Assembly: GCF_029227915.1 (NCBI RefSeq)
Contig: NC_079876.1
Span: 15,374,001-15,438,000, forward strand
Origin: Hydractinia symbiolongicarpus
Lineage: Eukaryota; Cnidaria; Hydrozoa; Anthoathecata; Hydractiniidae
Length of the DNA: 64,000 nucleotides
Direction of reading: 5' to 3'
The notes under the pieces are model-generated. The model had not been told where the DNA came from. It made no database searches and saw only the letters and a program-made list of their open reading frames with translations. Positions 11,570 through 23,751 of this stretch are shown here, piece by piece (position 1 is the first letter of the stretch; each line of letters opens with the position of its first letter). Made by a program: the position numbers and the translations under genes.

Positions 11570-13740
11570 AGGCCATTTTTTCAAATTCGTTATCGAGTGT
11601 ATCAATGATACTGGCATGTATGTAAGCTGCTTTTCACAAAGGAGAGTTTAAATAGAGGAAATGCCATGATAATTGCGAGTCAAATATTTTTAAACGGCCA
11701 TAGAAATGCTATTTTTAGATCGCATTTTAAAACTTTAAGAACAAAAAGCGGCGATACAAATGCTATTTTAGATCGCATTTTGAAACTTTAAGAACGAAAA
11801 GCGGCGATAGAAAAGCTTTTTTAATATAATTTTCTTACAACATGCTACAAAAATACAGTATTTCATTTTTGCAACATTGTTTCGGCTATCAAAGAAAAGA
11901 AAGTTAAAACTGAGAGAGTCGCTAGTTCAGACGCTCAGTTCTCAGGTCACACAAAAATACAAATTCTCATTGAACAACATATAGCTACTAATGAACAAGC
12001 CAATGGTAATTAATCAACAGTGTTCCCAGGCCACATCTAGATGGTGGTTTGCTTCGTTACAGAGTGCAAAAAATTTTGCGCACTGACTTTGTTTTTTTAA
12101 TTCGAACCCTTGGTTATTTAGCTGCAATATTATTTATTACTACGTTCATATTGCACCGAAATCAGCTTCATAACTCTTATAACAAAAAGTTGGAAAAGGT
12201 GATCTTTCTATGTGACAAGCAAACTAGTTTATACAAGTCGTTCAAAATGTAAAAATGTACACTTCTTAGACATTTTCCACTTAGAGATTAGAATTCCCTT
12301 TGCCGATTTAAAATGCTGAGAAAAAGTTAAAGTCTAGGCTAATCAGGCTACATGTCTATCTTAAAGAAGGTATAGTTATCACAGGATGATATTTTACTAA
12401 ATTATTTTTTAGATTTTTTTTTGTTTTGCGAAGAGAATCAGGAGAAGGAAATGAATAGTTTGTGTCAAGAAATGCTAGTAGCACACTTTAAACACTGTCT
12501 TCTTCATCCAATCAGCCCTGCTACAATTCCACAGTCTGCATTACAATTCCACATTATTGATGTAATTATTGACCATTCTTTTAACAATGTTTAAATTTGC
12601 GAACATTGTGTATGTTAATGATTCAAACTACATTCGATCTAACAACAGAGCATATATTTCAGTCCTGGTCATATGAATTTTGGCAGCTGAGTGATACTTC
12701 ACTTGCCTCCATTGTCATAGGTGCTTCTTGCCTTAATTGAGGAGAGTGATTATTCAGTTTTCATAATTTGAGGAGCGTGATAACACATATGAAAAGTGTG
12801 GTCGTCTGGTAGGCTTACTGAGCAATTGAATGTATTTGCATCTTTATTAAAGGACCGTCTCAAAATTTCTGTACGTAATACGTATAATCCGTATCAAAAC
12901 TTTGTATCAATTTATTATATCTTTTGATACAAACGTTTTTGTATCATCAACGTTATAAAGTTTGTATCATTTCAAAAAAAAGTTTGCATTAGAAGTTGCT
13001 TTTGCGAAGTTCGTTTATTATAATTACATTATTATCTAAAGTCCTTATATTTAAATTTAATAATTCCATCTGTGGTTACACAGTATGGTTTAGTCTACAC
13101 GTCTCTTGAAAACGCTATCATCCCATTTTTCATTTTTCGTCGACCGTGGGTAACACCGCGAAAGACCTGAAACGAAATTGGCTTCTGTTTGGAGCAGTGC
13201 GAATGGTTCGCTTCGATAAAGTGAAAAGTGCTGTTTGTTCTTTATTGCATGAAAGAAACAACCCAAACAGTACGTATTTAGTTTTATTCAACGTCTTTGA
13301 CGTCTCTTTTTCATTTGGTTCTAGAATTTATTTCCGTCTTCCCCTCCTGCTTCCTCATCCAATTGGGGCATTAGATTTTTCCTTTCTTCCTGTCAGTTTG
13401 CCCCAGACTGACCACTGAATAGATCATATTGAAATATAATCATATTAAAGTATATAATCTGAAAAATACAAACATCTGCAATATCAATAAAAATTCATGA
13501 GGAAAATATTGAATGCACAACACCAGTTAATATGCAACAACATATAGCTAAAGCTAACTATAACTAACTACACAGTTGGAAAAAGTATACATTTGTGATA
13601 ATCTGTGAAATCAGTAGTGTAGCATAGACTTTATTGTTTGTCGTGTTTGCAACACAGGTTTTATTATCATCCATCAGACAGTTTTCACTAAGAAGGTAGC
13701 TAGCAGGACTAGCAGTGATGATCACATTAGAAGCCTATCA
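11570..13740. other. No gene recognised; contains a 54-bp tandem duplication
   Basis: At 11701-11810 a 54-bp unit ending in AAGCGGCGATA occurs twice. Around 12880-12970 TTTGTATCA/TGATACAAA motifs recur in both orientations. Short frames at 12049-12252 and 13146-13418 show no family features. Confidence 0.4.
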
Positions 13741-13823
13741 AGCCGCAATTGGTTCCTTTCATTGCTTCTCAAGAAAGTCACCACAAAATAGCTTCCCTTG
13801 TTAGTGATTTTGAAACATTTTTA

Positions 13824-15799
13824 ATGATACAAGAATTACTGTCATGGAAGAGTTTCCTTTGTAATTTTCTTATTAGTGCTGTAGTGGTCATTATTGAGTT
13901 CAATATTAATATGTCATTTTTGTTATTACAATTGCTGGCTGATGGCGATGTGGAAATTAATCCTGGTCCAACATATAAGATTGTTAAATCTGTCCAAGGA
14001 ACACTCAACCCGGCAGATGCAAAATATGGAGAAACTGCAATGTGTTCCTAATGCATTATTTGGTCAGTAATTCACAAGGTCTCACTATGGACTAGTTGGG
14101 ATCTGGACTATATACTAGATAACGGTGATACTATTTTTAAATCTTTGAATACATTTGGTGCCATTTCCTTTGATCAACTCCCAAATTCTATTACCGTTGA
14201 AGGCACACCAGTAATTGTTACGTTTTTGAATCTTATTTCAGGAGAAATAACATTATCTGGAAAAGCATTTCTGAACTTTGATGGTGACCTGAACGGACTA
14301 ATGTTCATGACAGGAGGCTTCACCACTTCAATATTTCTTTACAAAACACAATTCTTTGTATTTGATTCTCACAGTCGAAGTATTGATGGTTCAGTTGTTG
14401 CTGATGGACACTCTCTTTTGATGAAGTTCAAGAGGCTTTGTGATGTAGAGGCCTATATTAGAGACTTTTATTTGCGCAAACAGAGTCTAACTTCCCAATA
14501 CTACCAGATACAACCGGTGAAAATTAATCTGACAGAATTAGAAATATCCACTATTGCAGCTTCTATCAAGAGACTGAAGAATAGAAAATATTATCAAAAT
14601 TTAGTTGGTAGTGGTAAACACAATCAAAGAAAGGAACAAATGAAATCATACAGTGCTCAACGGTCTGATAAAAAGAAGTGTACCCAATTAGGTGAATGTG
14701 ACATACAAAAAAATATGAAAGCAAAATATACAAAGAAAGTGATCAAGTTCAGACAAGAAGTTGCAAAAGGCCCATATTATGTTTGTGTTGTTTGCAACAG
14801 ATGTCTATATCGGCGTTCAGTTAAAATATTCAAAGATGGATATGCAGAGTTAAGTAGTGATTTCTATTATTCCCATGTTACCAGCTTTGATAATGAGGCA
14901 TATATATGTGTGACATGTGATAAGAGATTGAAGAAGAAAGTTGTCCCATGTCAAGCTGTATGTAACAAATTATTTATATGTGAAATACCAGAAGAGTTGA
15001 TTGATTTGAGGAAACTCGAAAAAGTCATAATTTCACAGAGGATTCTTTTTAAAAAAGTTGTAATAATGCCAAAAGGACAATCTCCGAAAATGAAAGGTAC
15101 AATATGTAATGTACCACTTGAGCCAGATGATGTTTGTAATAATTTACCTAGAGGTGCTGATAGCAATGGTGTAATTATGCTTAAATTGAAACGAAAGCAT
15201 GTTTTCCGTGGCCACGTACTGTTTGAAACAGTAAGACCACATGTTGTTAAAGCTGCTCTGTTATATTTGAAGTTTATTAACCCATTGTATGCAGAAATCA
15301 CAATAAACATGGAGCAGTTGAACACTAGTTCGATTATGCAAAATGAAAATTCTACTGATGAGAATGAGCAAGGTAGCTCTACGCATGACCCCTAGATCAA
15401 CATAGACTTGGTTGTAATGAAACTACATTGATATCTGAGATTCCAGTTACTGAAACTGACAATGTTTCGATCGCTCCTTGTGAAGGTAAACATCCATTGG
15501 GTGTTTTGAGTGATCAATTCTGTGAAGAGTTAGCACATCCGTACTTGTTTCCTACTGGAGTATTTGGGTATAAAGTTGATCGTAAAATCAAATTATCTCT
15601 ATCTAAGTATTTTAATCAAAGGCTATTGAACTATAAACAAAGATTTGCATCAGAGCCAGATTATATATTTTTTGTTCATTCAATTTGGCAACAACAAAGT
15701 TTAACTAATAGTATCAACATTGCAATGAAAAAACTCAGAGGTAGCCAGCTAACTGCGGGTATGCCCAGTAGAAATGATACAAATCTGGTCCAAGTTTGA
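13824..15799 (+). pseudogene. Helitron polyprotein remnant: 2A-like leader, peptidase-like region, DUF6570, start of Helitron helicase-like domain
   Basis: From ATG 13824 a short hydrophobic leader (FLISAVVVIIEF, MSFLLLQLL) runs into GDVEINPGP. DVEINPGP at 13947-13970 matches the 2A ribosome-skipping consensus D(V/I)ExNPGP. The frame continues through a region typical of these elements (GETAMC, WTSWDLDYILDNGD, GGFTTS, FDSHSRS) that resembles a cysteine-peptidase fold. A TAA at 14049-14051 interrupts it. Next comes a cysteine-rich stretch (YVCVVCNRCLYRR, YICVTCDKRLKKK, then RGADSNGVIMLKLKRKHVF) that I recognise as DUF6570. The frame stops at 15395 and, after small indels, resumes near 15422 with HSIWQQQSL and INIAMKKLRGSQLTAGMPS, the beginning of the Helitron helicase-like domain. 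The Rep and PIF1 helicase parts are absent, so the copy is truncated and dead. Confidence 0.78.
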
Positions 15800-17590
15800 A
15801 GTAAACATCACAAACTCAAATGCTATGTAAGTTTGAAAAAAAAGTAGCCTTTTTGCCTATATTTTTACCTTATTTGACAGTATCGACAAATTGTACTTCA
15901 AGTTAAAAAGCCTAAAAATTTCTTCGGTTTTTTACTGAGAAAAATTTGAGGCAAGGTCATTCATGGCCTTATGCAAAACTGTTACTATAATTTTTTCCTG
16001 CTTAAATCTCTGTTGAGCACAGGTGAGGTCTAGGAAAATTTTTGTCCATATAAACACGAGGAAAATGTCATATTGAAAAACAAAACATGGAATCACAGTC
16101 CCGATATTTACTTGCGCACGCATCTAAGTGATTACGTAATACCCGATGCGCGCGCAGAAATGGAGGTAAAAATGTAAACAAACTAAGCGGAAAAGTTACC
16201 TCTATTTCTGCGCGCGCAGGAAAAACACTATCGGCTATCATTGTACGGGCGTGACCGACTCATTTTTTGTCAAATAAAAAATAAAAATAAAATTCACTAT
16301 AGAAACAGAAAACCCGAAACATTGATGTATAATATTCACCAGATACTTTATACTAATATACAACAAAAATATATTTCATCGCGGTCTGTAATGACGAAGA
16401 TAGAACATTTCTGATTTGCTTTTTTCCTTCTTTATTTATTTATTTATATTTTACCAATCACAGTGTGTATGATAAAATTCATTACAGCACCAGGGAAAAG
16501 TAACAGGTGTCTTTTTATGGTATTTTTTTTAATTCCCTTCATTATCATTTTTGATCCATATTTTATTTTATTTTTTTTGTTTCTTAATGAGATTGATCAG
16601 CCCTATATTTGCATAATATTTTATTTTACTTTTGCAATTTTTACACTTTGTAAATAAGGAGTACTCTGGGCACGAGGTTGTGAAATACATGTAAATAATT
16701 CGTGGAAAATATACTTGAGATGAAAAACAAAATTTTTGGTTTTATATTTTCACAAATCGACACTTTGGAATATTCCATGGTGAATATTTTCTGTATATAT
16801 ATAAACAATTCGAACAATTCTGAAAGATTAATTTAATTAAAATAACAGTCTACAACAATATTTGTGATCAAATTCGTAGCGCAGTCTTCATTCTTTACGA
16901 ATATCAAGATACGCACAAAGCCGGCGTAGCACTAGGTCGTGGGGTCAGGTCGGACTTTAAAAGTCGTGACGTTACGGCAATCGGTTAAAAAATCGGTCGA
17001 AGATACGGTAAAATATTGACGTCAAGTTTTCGCCGGACATGTAACTCGGTTTACCGTAAAAACTCCCTAACTCACCAACTCGCAAATTCCTAACTTCCCG
17101 GTTTTATAACTCGAACATTTTCTAGACTAGATATTTTTTCTCATAAAAGTCAGGGAAATACATCACTTTTTTCTGATAAGTCAGGGGCAAAAATTCTCTG
17201 CACCTGCTATGAACCCCTGGTATATAAGGTTGAACTGGGAATCATGATTGCATATTTTCCTGCAGAGCATTGAACAAACCTCAATAAAACTTAGCCACTA
17301 TATAATAAGAATGAAACAGTCAATGGTCATCCAAATTTTTGTTGTAATTTGTAAAAATTATTTCTCGCTCGAAGTTGTATTTGTGAACAAAATTTTATGT
17401 GAAAATGCATCATGTCGATATCATTTGTTCGGAAACTTTTCTAATAGAAATTTCATCTTTTCAAATATTTTGCAGAAATGAACTTCTAGAATTTAATTTA
17501 TATCACCTTTAATTTGAAGCATAGTGAGAAAGACTACTCTTTCCAAAACTGTACCACATTTCTTAAAATTTTGTTCGGATTTTTTTTCCA
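15800..17590. other. No gene recognised; one GC-rich hairpin
   Basis: Mostly AT-rich. The hairpin at 16148-16218 is listed separately. No trace of the missing Helitron Rep/helicase was seen. Confidence 0.4.
16148..16218. repeat. GC-rich inverted repeat (hairpin)
   Basis: GCGCGCGCAGAAATGGAGGT... is mirrored by ...ACCTCTATTTCTGCGCGCGC with one mismatch over about 22 bases and a loop of roughly 27 bases. It stands out in AT-rich surroundings and may be a tiny palindromic MITE. Confidence 0.8.
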
Positions 17591-17591
17591 G

Positions 17592-18628
17592 GAAATGCTG
17601 TACATGTGTACGTACATGATGTATCACCTGTAAAAACGTCAAGAAGGAACAGTAATGTGGCGTATTTCAATATGAAACTTTAGGCAGAAGACAAAAATTA
17701 CCGTGGAATTTCCTATCGTATGGATTTGAAGGAGGCATTCGATTCTGCAATGGAACATAAATCGCCAGTAAAAATAACCACCGTTGTAACCAGGCCGAAT
17801 AAGTTCTCAAATGAACTCATGGATTTAGAAGTTACGAGAGATTCCAATGTAGAACCGACAGATGCGTCCTTTGAATTAAAGCCAATGACAGTACAATCTG
17901 TAGATGTCACAGTCAAGGAGATCAAAGGCGGAAACCATGTGAACCAGTTGGTTAATGTAAAGGGTTATTTAACTGTCGAAGACAGACCGACAACACTCAT
18001 TACAACAAAGTATTCTGTTGAGCCAATCCTAATGAAAACTGCCATTATAAATGATGAAAATGATAACATGTTTGTGGAACTATGGGGATCATTTGCAACA
18101 AATGTTACTACAAATGGCTCATATGTATTGCGGAATTTACGTTTGAAGGAATGGCCAACAGGACTCTTCAAATTATCAACGCAAGGTGTGTCTAAAGTTG
18201 TGGCATCTGATGAAATATTTGCTCCTTGTAATGATGACGTAGCCAACATTGATTTTCAAATTGCAGATTTCCCCCCGATGAGTATTGAGTCCATATCTCG
18301 AAAGTTGGCGTGTCCCAAGTGTCGGAAAACATCACAGGATAACCATTCAACCTTGTTCATATGTTAGCATTGTCAATTATCTACATTAAAAAAGAATGCT
18401 AAGATAAATTTTACATTATCAGCAATGTTCTTGGTTGAAAACAAGCCTGAAACAATCACATTGTTTTGGAATAGTGTTGAAGATTTTTACACCAAAGTTG
18501 CAATGCCGATTCCAGGTGACCAGAATCAAGTTGTGTATGATATGCTGTCGAAAGTTGGGCTCAAAATACTATTTGATCGCAAGTTCCACTGTGTTGGTTC
18601 AAGTAATGCATTGAATAGACAAGCATAA
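17592..18628 (+). pseudogene. RPA70-like OB-fold single-strand DNA-binding protein, two in-frame TAG codons
   Basis: An acceptor (TTTTTCCAG) at 17591 opens a single frame to TAA at 18626-18628: VYVHDVSPVKTSRRN, then the part from ATG 17720 with OB-fold-type sequence (HVNQLVNVKGYLTVEDRP, MFVELWGSF, SYVLRNLRLKEW), then a zinc ribbon CPKC...CxHC. Two TAG codons break it: 17681-17683, after YFNMKL, and 18365-18367, exactly between the Cys and His-Cys of the second zinc-ribbon half. The sense continues in the same frame after each. RPA-like proteins bind ssDNA; in animals and plants they are sometimes carried by Helitrons, and a Helitron remnant lies 1.8 kb upstream, so this may be its cargo. The alternative is a lone host-gene copy. 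Confidence 0.65.
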
Positions 18629-18690
18629 ACAGATACTTTATACTTTTATATTTTGTTTACTTTATTCGATTTTTTGAGATGTAGTTTATA

Positions 18691-19026
18691 ACTCTTGTGA
18701 CTTTGCGGTATAGCAATAAATGTGTTCTTTAAAACAGGAGTTATTTTACTCCTGTTTTAAAGAACACATACACATAGTATATCTTTACTATATTGATTTG
18801 CATCTCACGATTTTCATGTTGTATCACTCTTGTGATTTTGCGGTATAGCAGTAAATGTGTTCTTCAACGGGAGTAAAGTTTAGAGTTTGTATATCTTTAC
18901 TATATTGATTTGCATCTCCAGATTTTTATGTTGTATCACTCTTGTGATTTTGCAGTATAGCAATAAATATTCTTTAACAGGAGTGAAATTTACAGTATAT
19001 CTTTACTATATTGATTTGCATCTCAT
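18691..19026. repeat. Three tandem units with nested perfect hairpin
   Basis: Units start with ACTCTTGTGA(C/T)TTTGC at 18691, 18825 and 18938 and end with ATATTGATTTGCATCTC. In unit 1, 18721-18741 and 18748-18768 form a perfect 21-bp stem (TGTGTTCTTTAAAACAGGAG...) with a 6-base loop. Units 2 and 3 keep only the left arm. It sits directly after the RPA-like frame and could be the terminal region of the same mobile element. Confidence 0.75.
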
Positions 19027-19306
19027 GTTGTGTTTAAAATAAAAAAAGTATTTCACTTGATTAGTGAGTATATAATCATTTTTCCTGGCAATACTTTTCA
19101 GACCCCTGAACTTTTGACCTTCGAAGGCGTGTTGTCTTATTCAGCTTCGGGTTTGAGCGCCAACATTGAAAATCTCGCGATAAACTTCCGATTCATGTCC
19201 CGATTTGTCTTTCTGAACAAGAGAACGACGTATGGCACTGCGCCAAAAACGAGACAAAATTTGTTCCTGAAGTTTATCCTGTAAACCACCATACTACAAA
19301 TCAGAG

Positions 19307-19763
19307 CCTCCATAGACAATTTCTCTGCGTTCTTATGGCCTATCAACTTTCATAGCGTAGCGTGATAAGGCCGGGCTCGACACGTATGAAACTAGGAACG
19401 ATGGGGAAACTGAAATGTCCCACTATTGTTAGACGACATTTGTTGCTTTGAAATTGACTTTGAATGTAATGCTCAACAAAAGACAGCGAATATTTTCTCA
19501 GACGTTTTTGGTTCAAGGGACCGGAAGCCTATTTCATCGACCCCGAACTTACTGTGTTCCTCTGGGTCTATTAACGTTCATAGATTTTTGCGTACGAGAT
19601 CTGTCAAATCTCAAAACTACGGAGCATGCGCAGATTAGAAAGCCTCCGAGTGAATAATGCGGCGTTTGTTGTCGTTCTCAGTTCCTTATGTTAAGCCCGG
19701 CCCGTACCACGCTTTGCTACGAAGGTTGATAGACTGAAAACGCAAAGAGTGGTCTATGGATAG
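19307..19763. repeat. Foldback MITE with about 70-bp imperfect arms
   Basis: The left arm CCATAGACAATTTCTCTGCG...TATCAACTTTCATAGCGTAGCGTG...GGCCGGGCT is repeated in reverse complement at 19690-19763 (CCATAGACCACTCTTTGCG...TATCAACCTTCGTAGC...GGCCGGGCTT). No coding content. Confidence 0.7.
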
Positions 19764-20211
19764 GCTAGGGACCGGGAAAATTTGTCCCATTTAGCGAAAG
19801 TCCTACTTATTCGAAACATTTGCACACAGATGGTTATAGACGCAAGTCTTCTTGTTAAAGTTCGTTTCGTTATACGAAGTTAGTTTATTTTAATTGGACA
19901 TATTATCTAAGGTCTTTAAATTGAAAAATTCTGTTTCATTATCGAAGTTTGTTTAACAAATATTATTCGCGCTTACGCGTGTTCTTTAAAAAAACTTTCA
20001 AAATAAACTCAAATTTTATGAAGCTTAATTTGTATTTGTTTACAAGGAGTCATTTTTTTTTAAAAAAAACCCGGAGTAAATCAAAAATAGTTTTTTATTG
20101 ATTTTTACATTTCATCAGTGCTAACAAAATGGAACTAATTTTTTTACTTCCATCCTTTTCTTTCTTGTTTTTCTTTCATATTTTGCTGTGCCAGTTGAAA
20201 ATAGTTAATTA

Positions 20212-22279
20212 TTAATAACGTGAGCACTTTTTCTGCACAATTAGGGAACCAAAGTAAATATTCCCCCATAGAGAAATTAATAAATCACCAATACTCTGCC
20301 AAAACAGCTTGTTTATTTTTTTAGAATCAAACAATAAGTCAAACAAAATTTTTATCGTCAGAGGTTGCCTTGTCTTCAGATGTATAGGATGAGAGAGCCT
20401 GTGATCGGAGAGTAACAATGTTGAAACACTGAAAGCCCTTTCAACGCTGCTGTTAGACCCAGATATGCATGTTAAAAGCTTGACAATGCAACATATGTTC
20501 GGAAATTTTTTCCGTCATACAGCATGGTTTTTTGCCACATTTTCTTTGGGTCATCTAAAAACTGACTGTAGTTATGTTTTGCAAAAGATCTAAAAGATCG
20601 TCATTCACTTAAAGCTTTACATGCGTCGATTCTCGCATTAGAAGCTTCAATAGGGGTTTTGAAATGTTCTATCAATTTTTCAAGGCACCCATTCCCATAA
20701 TCTGCGTCATGGTCATCTCAATATTGTGGATCATACCACTTCATCGCTTAGTAAATTTCAGATTCGCTTTTCGTGAATCTCCGTTTAAGATTATCAGACA
20801 AAGCTAGTGCCATTCCCCTTTTAACTCTTGCAGCGTTTTCGCCCGAAGCGTCAGAAGGTTTCATTCCATTGATTAAAACTGCAACATTCCTCATTGTAAA
20901 CTGTTTTGATTCTTCCGTGACCTTTTAAAAAATAGCCAGTAATTTTAAATGCACTCATGTAACTATCCAATAGTTCGTCGTCAGTTCCAACCAAGTCCGC
21001 TAGATTTTTTAATTCATCGCATGTCCGCTCAATGGTTGCTGCCATTTCATAAGGCATTACGTCGTTTTCTCCAAAAAATTAAGGAGGCTGGTCCAGCAGA
21101 GTCGAGTATATCGAGATAAGACGCAACCTTGCAGAAAAATTCGTAGTTTTTAAACTTAGCTAGGAGCCCTGAAATTTTCGCTTTGGTCTCATTACGGCCA
21201 GGTTCTAATAAAGCGTTTTCGTAGGCTATTCTAAAACCAGGCCACATCTCTAAAAGGACTTTGAAGCCTCGTCGTCTGTGATTGATGAATCGAGTCCCAT
21301 GTATTTTGCGCAGCTTCTTATGAGCTGTAATGCCTAGAGATTTGCAAGCCCCGCGTACAGTGTTACTCAATTTCCCAGAATTTTTTTTGCAAAAAATATA
21401 TTGCGATGTAAGTGTCTTCGCAAATTTTCATGGTAGAATCATTCACAGCTGCTTTGAAGGCCAATTCAACGCGATGGTTACTACAATGAATCGGCAGCAG
21501 CCAGTCACGATTTGATGCTGTGTCAGAATGCCGTTATTCCGTCCCGTATTTAAACTCGCGCCATGTGACGTAGCAGACACAAGCCTGACATGATATTCTT
21601 CATCCTTCATCTTCAACTTTCCTTCAGCCTCGTGAAAAACTGTCTATTCCAAGCTTTACGCTCTCGGCGTCAACTTCACCAAACTAGCTCATTTCCATCA
21701 ATGAAGCAAAGATGTAACAAGGCAAGCCATTTCTCTCTGCTCGGACCATGACAAGCTCCTTATCAGACCCAGTTTTCCTTGCCTGTGACCCATCTGTCAA
21801 AAGTGACACATCTCTCGAATAATTTCTGCAAGGACGTGAATATACTCTTTGCATGCTTTTGTTTTGTCCTTTCCATCTATCAAAATAACTCCGTTGTTAC
21901 GTTGACATTTTACAAGGACTTTGAAGTGTTTTAATGACATTGTTGTATTTAGTGCTAGTTCATATGTCGTTCGAAACGTTTTCAACGCGTCAGTTATTCT
22001 TGGTTGGACAGGTCTTTTTTCTCCTATGGATTAGAAATTATAAAATTTTATTTTCGAGAGATAGCATGGAGTATTCCTTAGCTAATATAAAAGTTAGAAA
22101 AGACCTGTCACTGGCAATTGTTCCTGTGGAGGCCAACTCCTTTCTGCTTCTATCGCCCATGGGTGATCTTTACCTAAAAGTAATTCAACGATTGTAAAGC
22201 AATGTAGTACCCAGTCTTCCATTTTTGAACTTTCAATTCCATTCTGAGTACCAGAACCGAACACTAGTATACTTTGCAA
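20212..22279 (-). pseudogene. hAT-superfamily transposase (ZNF862-like) pseudogene
   Basis: Minus-strand fragments in order match this family. 22279-22150 reads SKMEDWVLHCFTIVELLLGK. 21985-21800 reads FRTTYELALNTTMSLKHF and KDKTKACKEYIHVLAEIIRE. Around 21780-21640 come GSQARKTGSDKELVMVRAE and FASLMEM. 21330-21190 reads KLRKIHGTRFINHRRRGFK. Finally 20450-20340 reads SNSSVERAFSV followed by LLSDHRLSH, the hAT C-terminal dimerisation signature. Frames change repeatedly and stops occur between fragments, so the gene is dead. Order and spacing show a full-length insertion rather than scattered debris. Confidence 0.75.
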
Positions 22280-22424
22280 AAGTTATTAAAAACACTTGAA
22301 TTTCATTGGTCGCCCTTTCCGTCATGATTAAAGATTGATTTTGTTGCAAAAATCGTCTAGTAGAGATTTAACTTTAGAAGATGAATTCAGCATGAACTCA
22401 GCAATGAAGAGTTTGTTTAAACGT

Positions 22425-23023
22425 GATAACTAGTATAGAAAGTGTTGCGGAGAGGTTGCCAAGGCAAAGGCATTAAGCACGGCAAAGGCACGGCAAAGGC
22501 AGCCAAGGAAAGAGGAAGAGGAATCAGCAAGGCAGGAGTAGGCAAGGCATGGGAGGCACAGGCAAGGGCATAGTAGGCAGGCACCAGAAAAGGCATGGGA
22601 AGGGTAGGCAAAGGCATTAAGCACGGCAAGAAAGGGCATGGCAATGCATGGCAAAGCAGGCAAGGAAACAGGAAGAGGAATCAGCAAGGCAGGGGTAGGC
22701 AAGGCATGGGACGCACAGGCAAGGCCATAGAAGGCAGGCAACAGAAAAGGCATAGGAAGGGTAGGCAATGTAAAGGGGACGGCAAGGCAGGGGCAGGCAC
22801 GTTAATAGAAACTCTCTCCCCTTACAACTCAAAGATATACTCAATGTAAAGTATTACATTTATATAAGGTCAATATACAGTGAATCATCTTAGCAGAATT
22901 ATGTGCCAATATAATACAACCTGGTTGTTGTAGGTGCAAGATAATTGTTTTTAATGCCCTGTCCAGGATTCGAACCTGGATCTCTCGTTTGCAAGAGTGT
23001 CATAGCCATTAGACCAACAGGGC
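22425..23023 (-). repeat. tRNA-headed SINE-like element, copy 1
   Basis: On the minus strand the element begins with a tRNA-like head (23023-22956). A body follows, containing GCACCTACAACAACCAGG. It ends in a long pyrimidine-rich tail (22810-22445 on plus: repeats of AGGCAAGGCA, GGCAAAGGCA). The same head-body-tail order recurs at 27940-28797. This is the structure of a tRNA-derived SINE with an expanded tail. Reading frames across the tail (proline/alanine/leucine-rich) are artefacts of low complexity. Confidence 0.6.
22956..23023 (-). tRNA. tRNA-like SINE head (degenerate)
   Basis: A 68-nt tRNA-like fold on the minus strand. The 7-bp acceptor stem GCCCTGT/ACAGGGC is perfect, the T arm CCAGG-TTCGAAT-CCTGG is perfect, and the box A-like TGGTCTAATGG and box B GGTTCGAATCC are intact. 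The anticodon arm (CTCTT-GCAAAC-GAGAG) has only a 6-base loop and the variable loop is about 2 bases, so it is shorter than a functional tRNA. The D arm resembles tRNA-Glu. More likely a SINE head than a working tRNA. Confidence 0.45.
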
Positions 23024-23255
23024 GTAATAATGATGTAATTTTGTTAATTACATATACTGAAATGTTTACGCTTATGTCTAATTAACTAAGCTTTTAAAAA
23101 AGATTGGTCATTATCCATCCATTATCCATTATCCAGGTTCACCTTTCGTTTTAAAGGATCGTGTATTTCAGGCTTAATCCCAAAACTTGAGGTGAAACTA
23201 AGTATGTTTATATAAAATTTTCCCAATGTAAAGGAACGACTATTATCAGAACAAA

Positions 23256-23751
23256 CTACCTTATGCCATGAAATTAACGAGTCAAGAAACTAACCCGAAT
23301 TAAATTAACAATAAAATTATGGCAACAGTCGAATCCACGGTAGTGAAGCGGTCTCCTCTATTACAATGTGGTTTGGAAATCAAAATAAAAGTTTTTGTTG
23401 TTTGGAAAGACAATGTTAAAAATTTTTAAATTTTGGAAGAAGAAGTGGTTTTATCACTTGGATCAGAGTATGAAGATGATACAAAAGCTATTTAAAAAAG
23501 ATCTCTGAAAAAAAAGAACACTGTTGAGCTATCGTCCAAGGAGGAGATAATAACAGAAAATTTGTATTTTTATGTTTTTTAGGATTTTATATATTGTAAA
23601 AAAGTCACTAATTAACAGTATTTTAATTAACGAGTCATGAAATTAACAGTCCTTAAATTAACACTGCATTTAATTAACGGTCATTAATTAACGCGAATTT
23701 TTGAAAAACCGCGTTAATTTTATGACTAGGTAATTTCATGGAATAAGGTAG
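23256..23751. repeat. MITE with terminal inverted repeats
   Basis: The left end CTACCTTATGCCATGAAATT is matched by the reverse complement of the right end, CTACCTTATTCCATGAAATT. The interior is rich in TTAATTAACG/CGTTAATT motifs. Non-coding. Confidence 0.7.

Noticed and set aside
22417-22849. Several Pro/Leu/Ala-rich frames (MPTLPMPFLVPAYYALACAS type) on the minus strand, repeated at 26516-26777 and 27896-28169
   Set aside because: They are translations of the purine-rich AGGCAA repeat; different frames give similar sequence and no splice or start context exists.
22956-23023. A functional nuclear tRNA gene
   Set aside because: Anticodon and variable loops are too short, and the unit is repeated as part of a larger element at 27940-28797; kept only as a tRNA-like SINE head.
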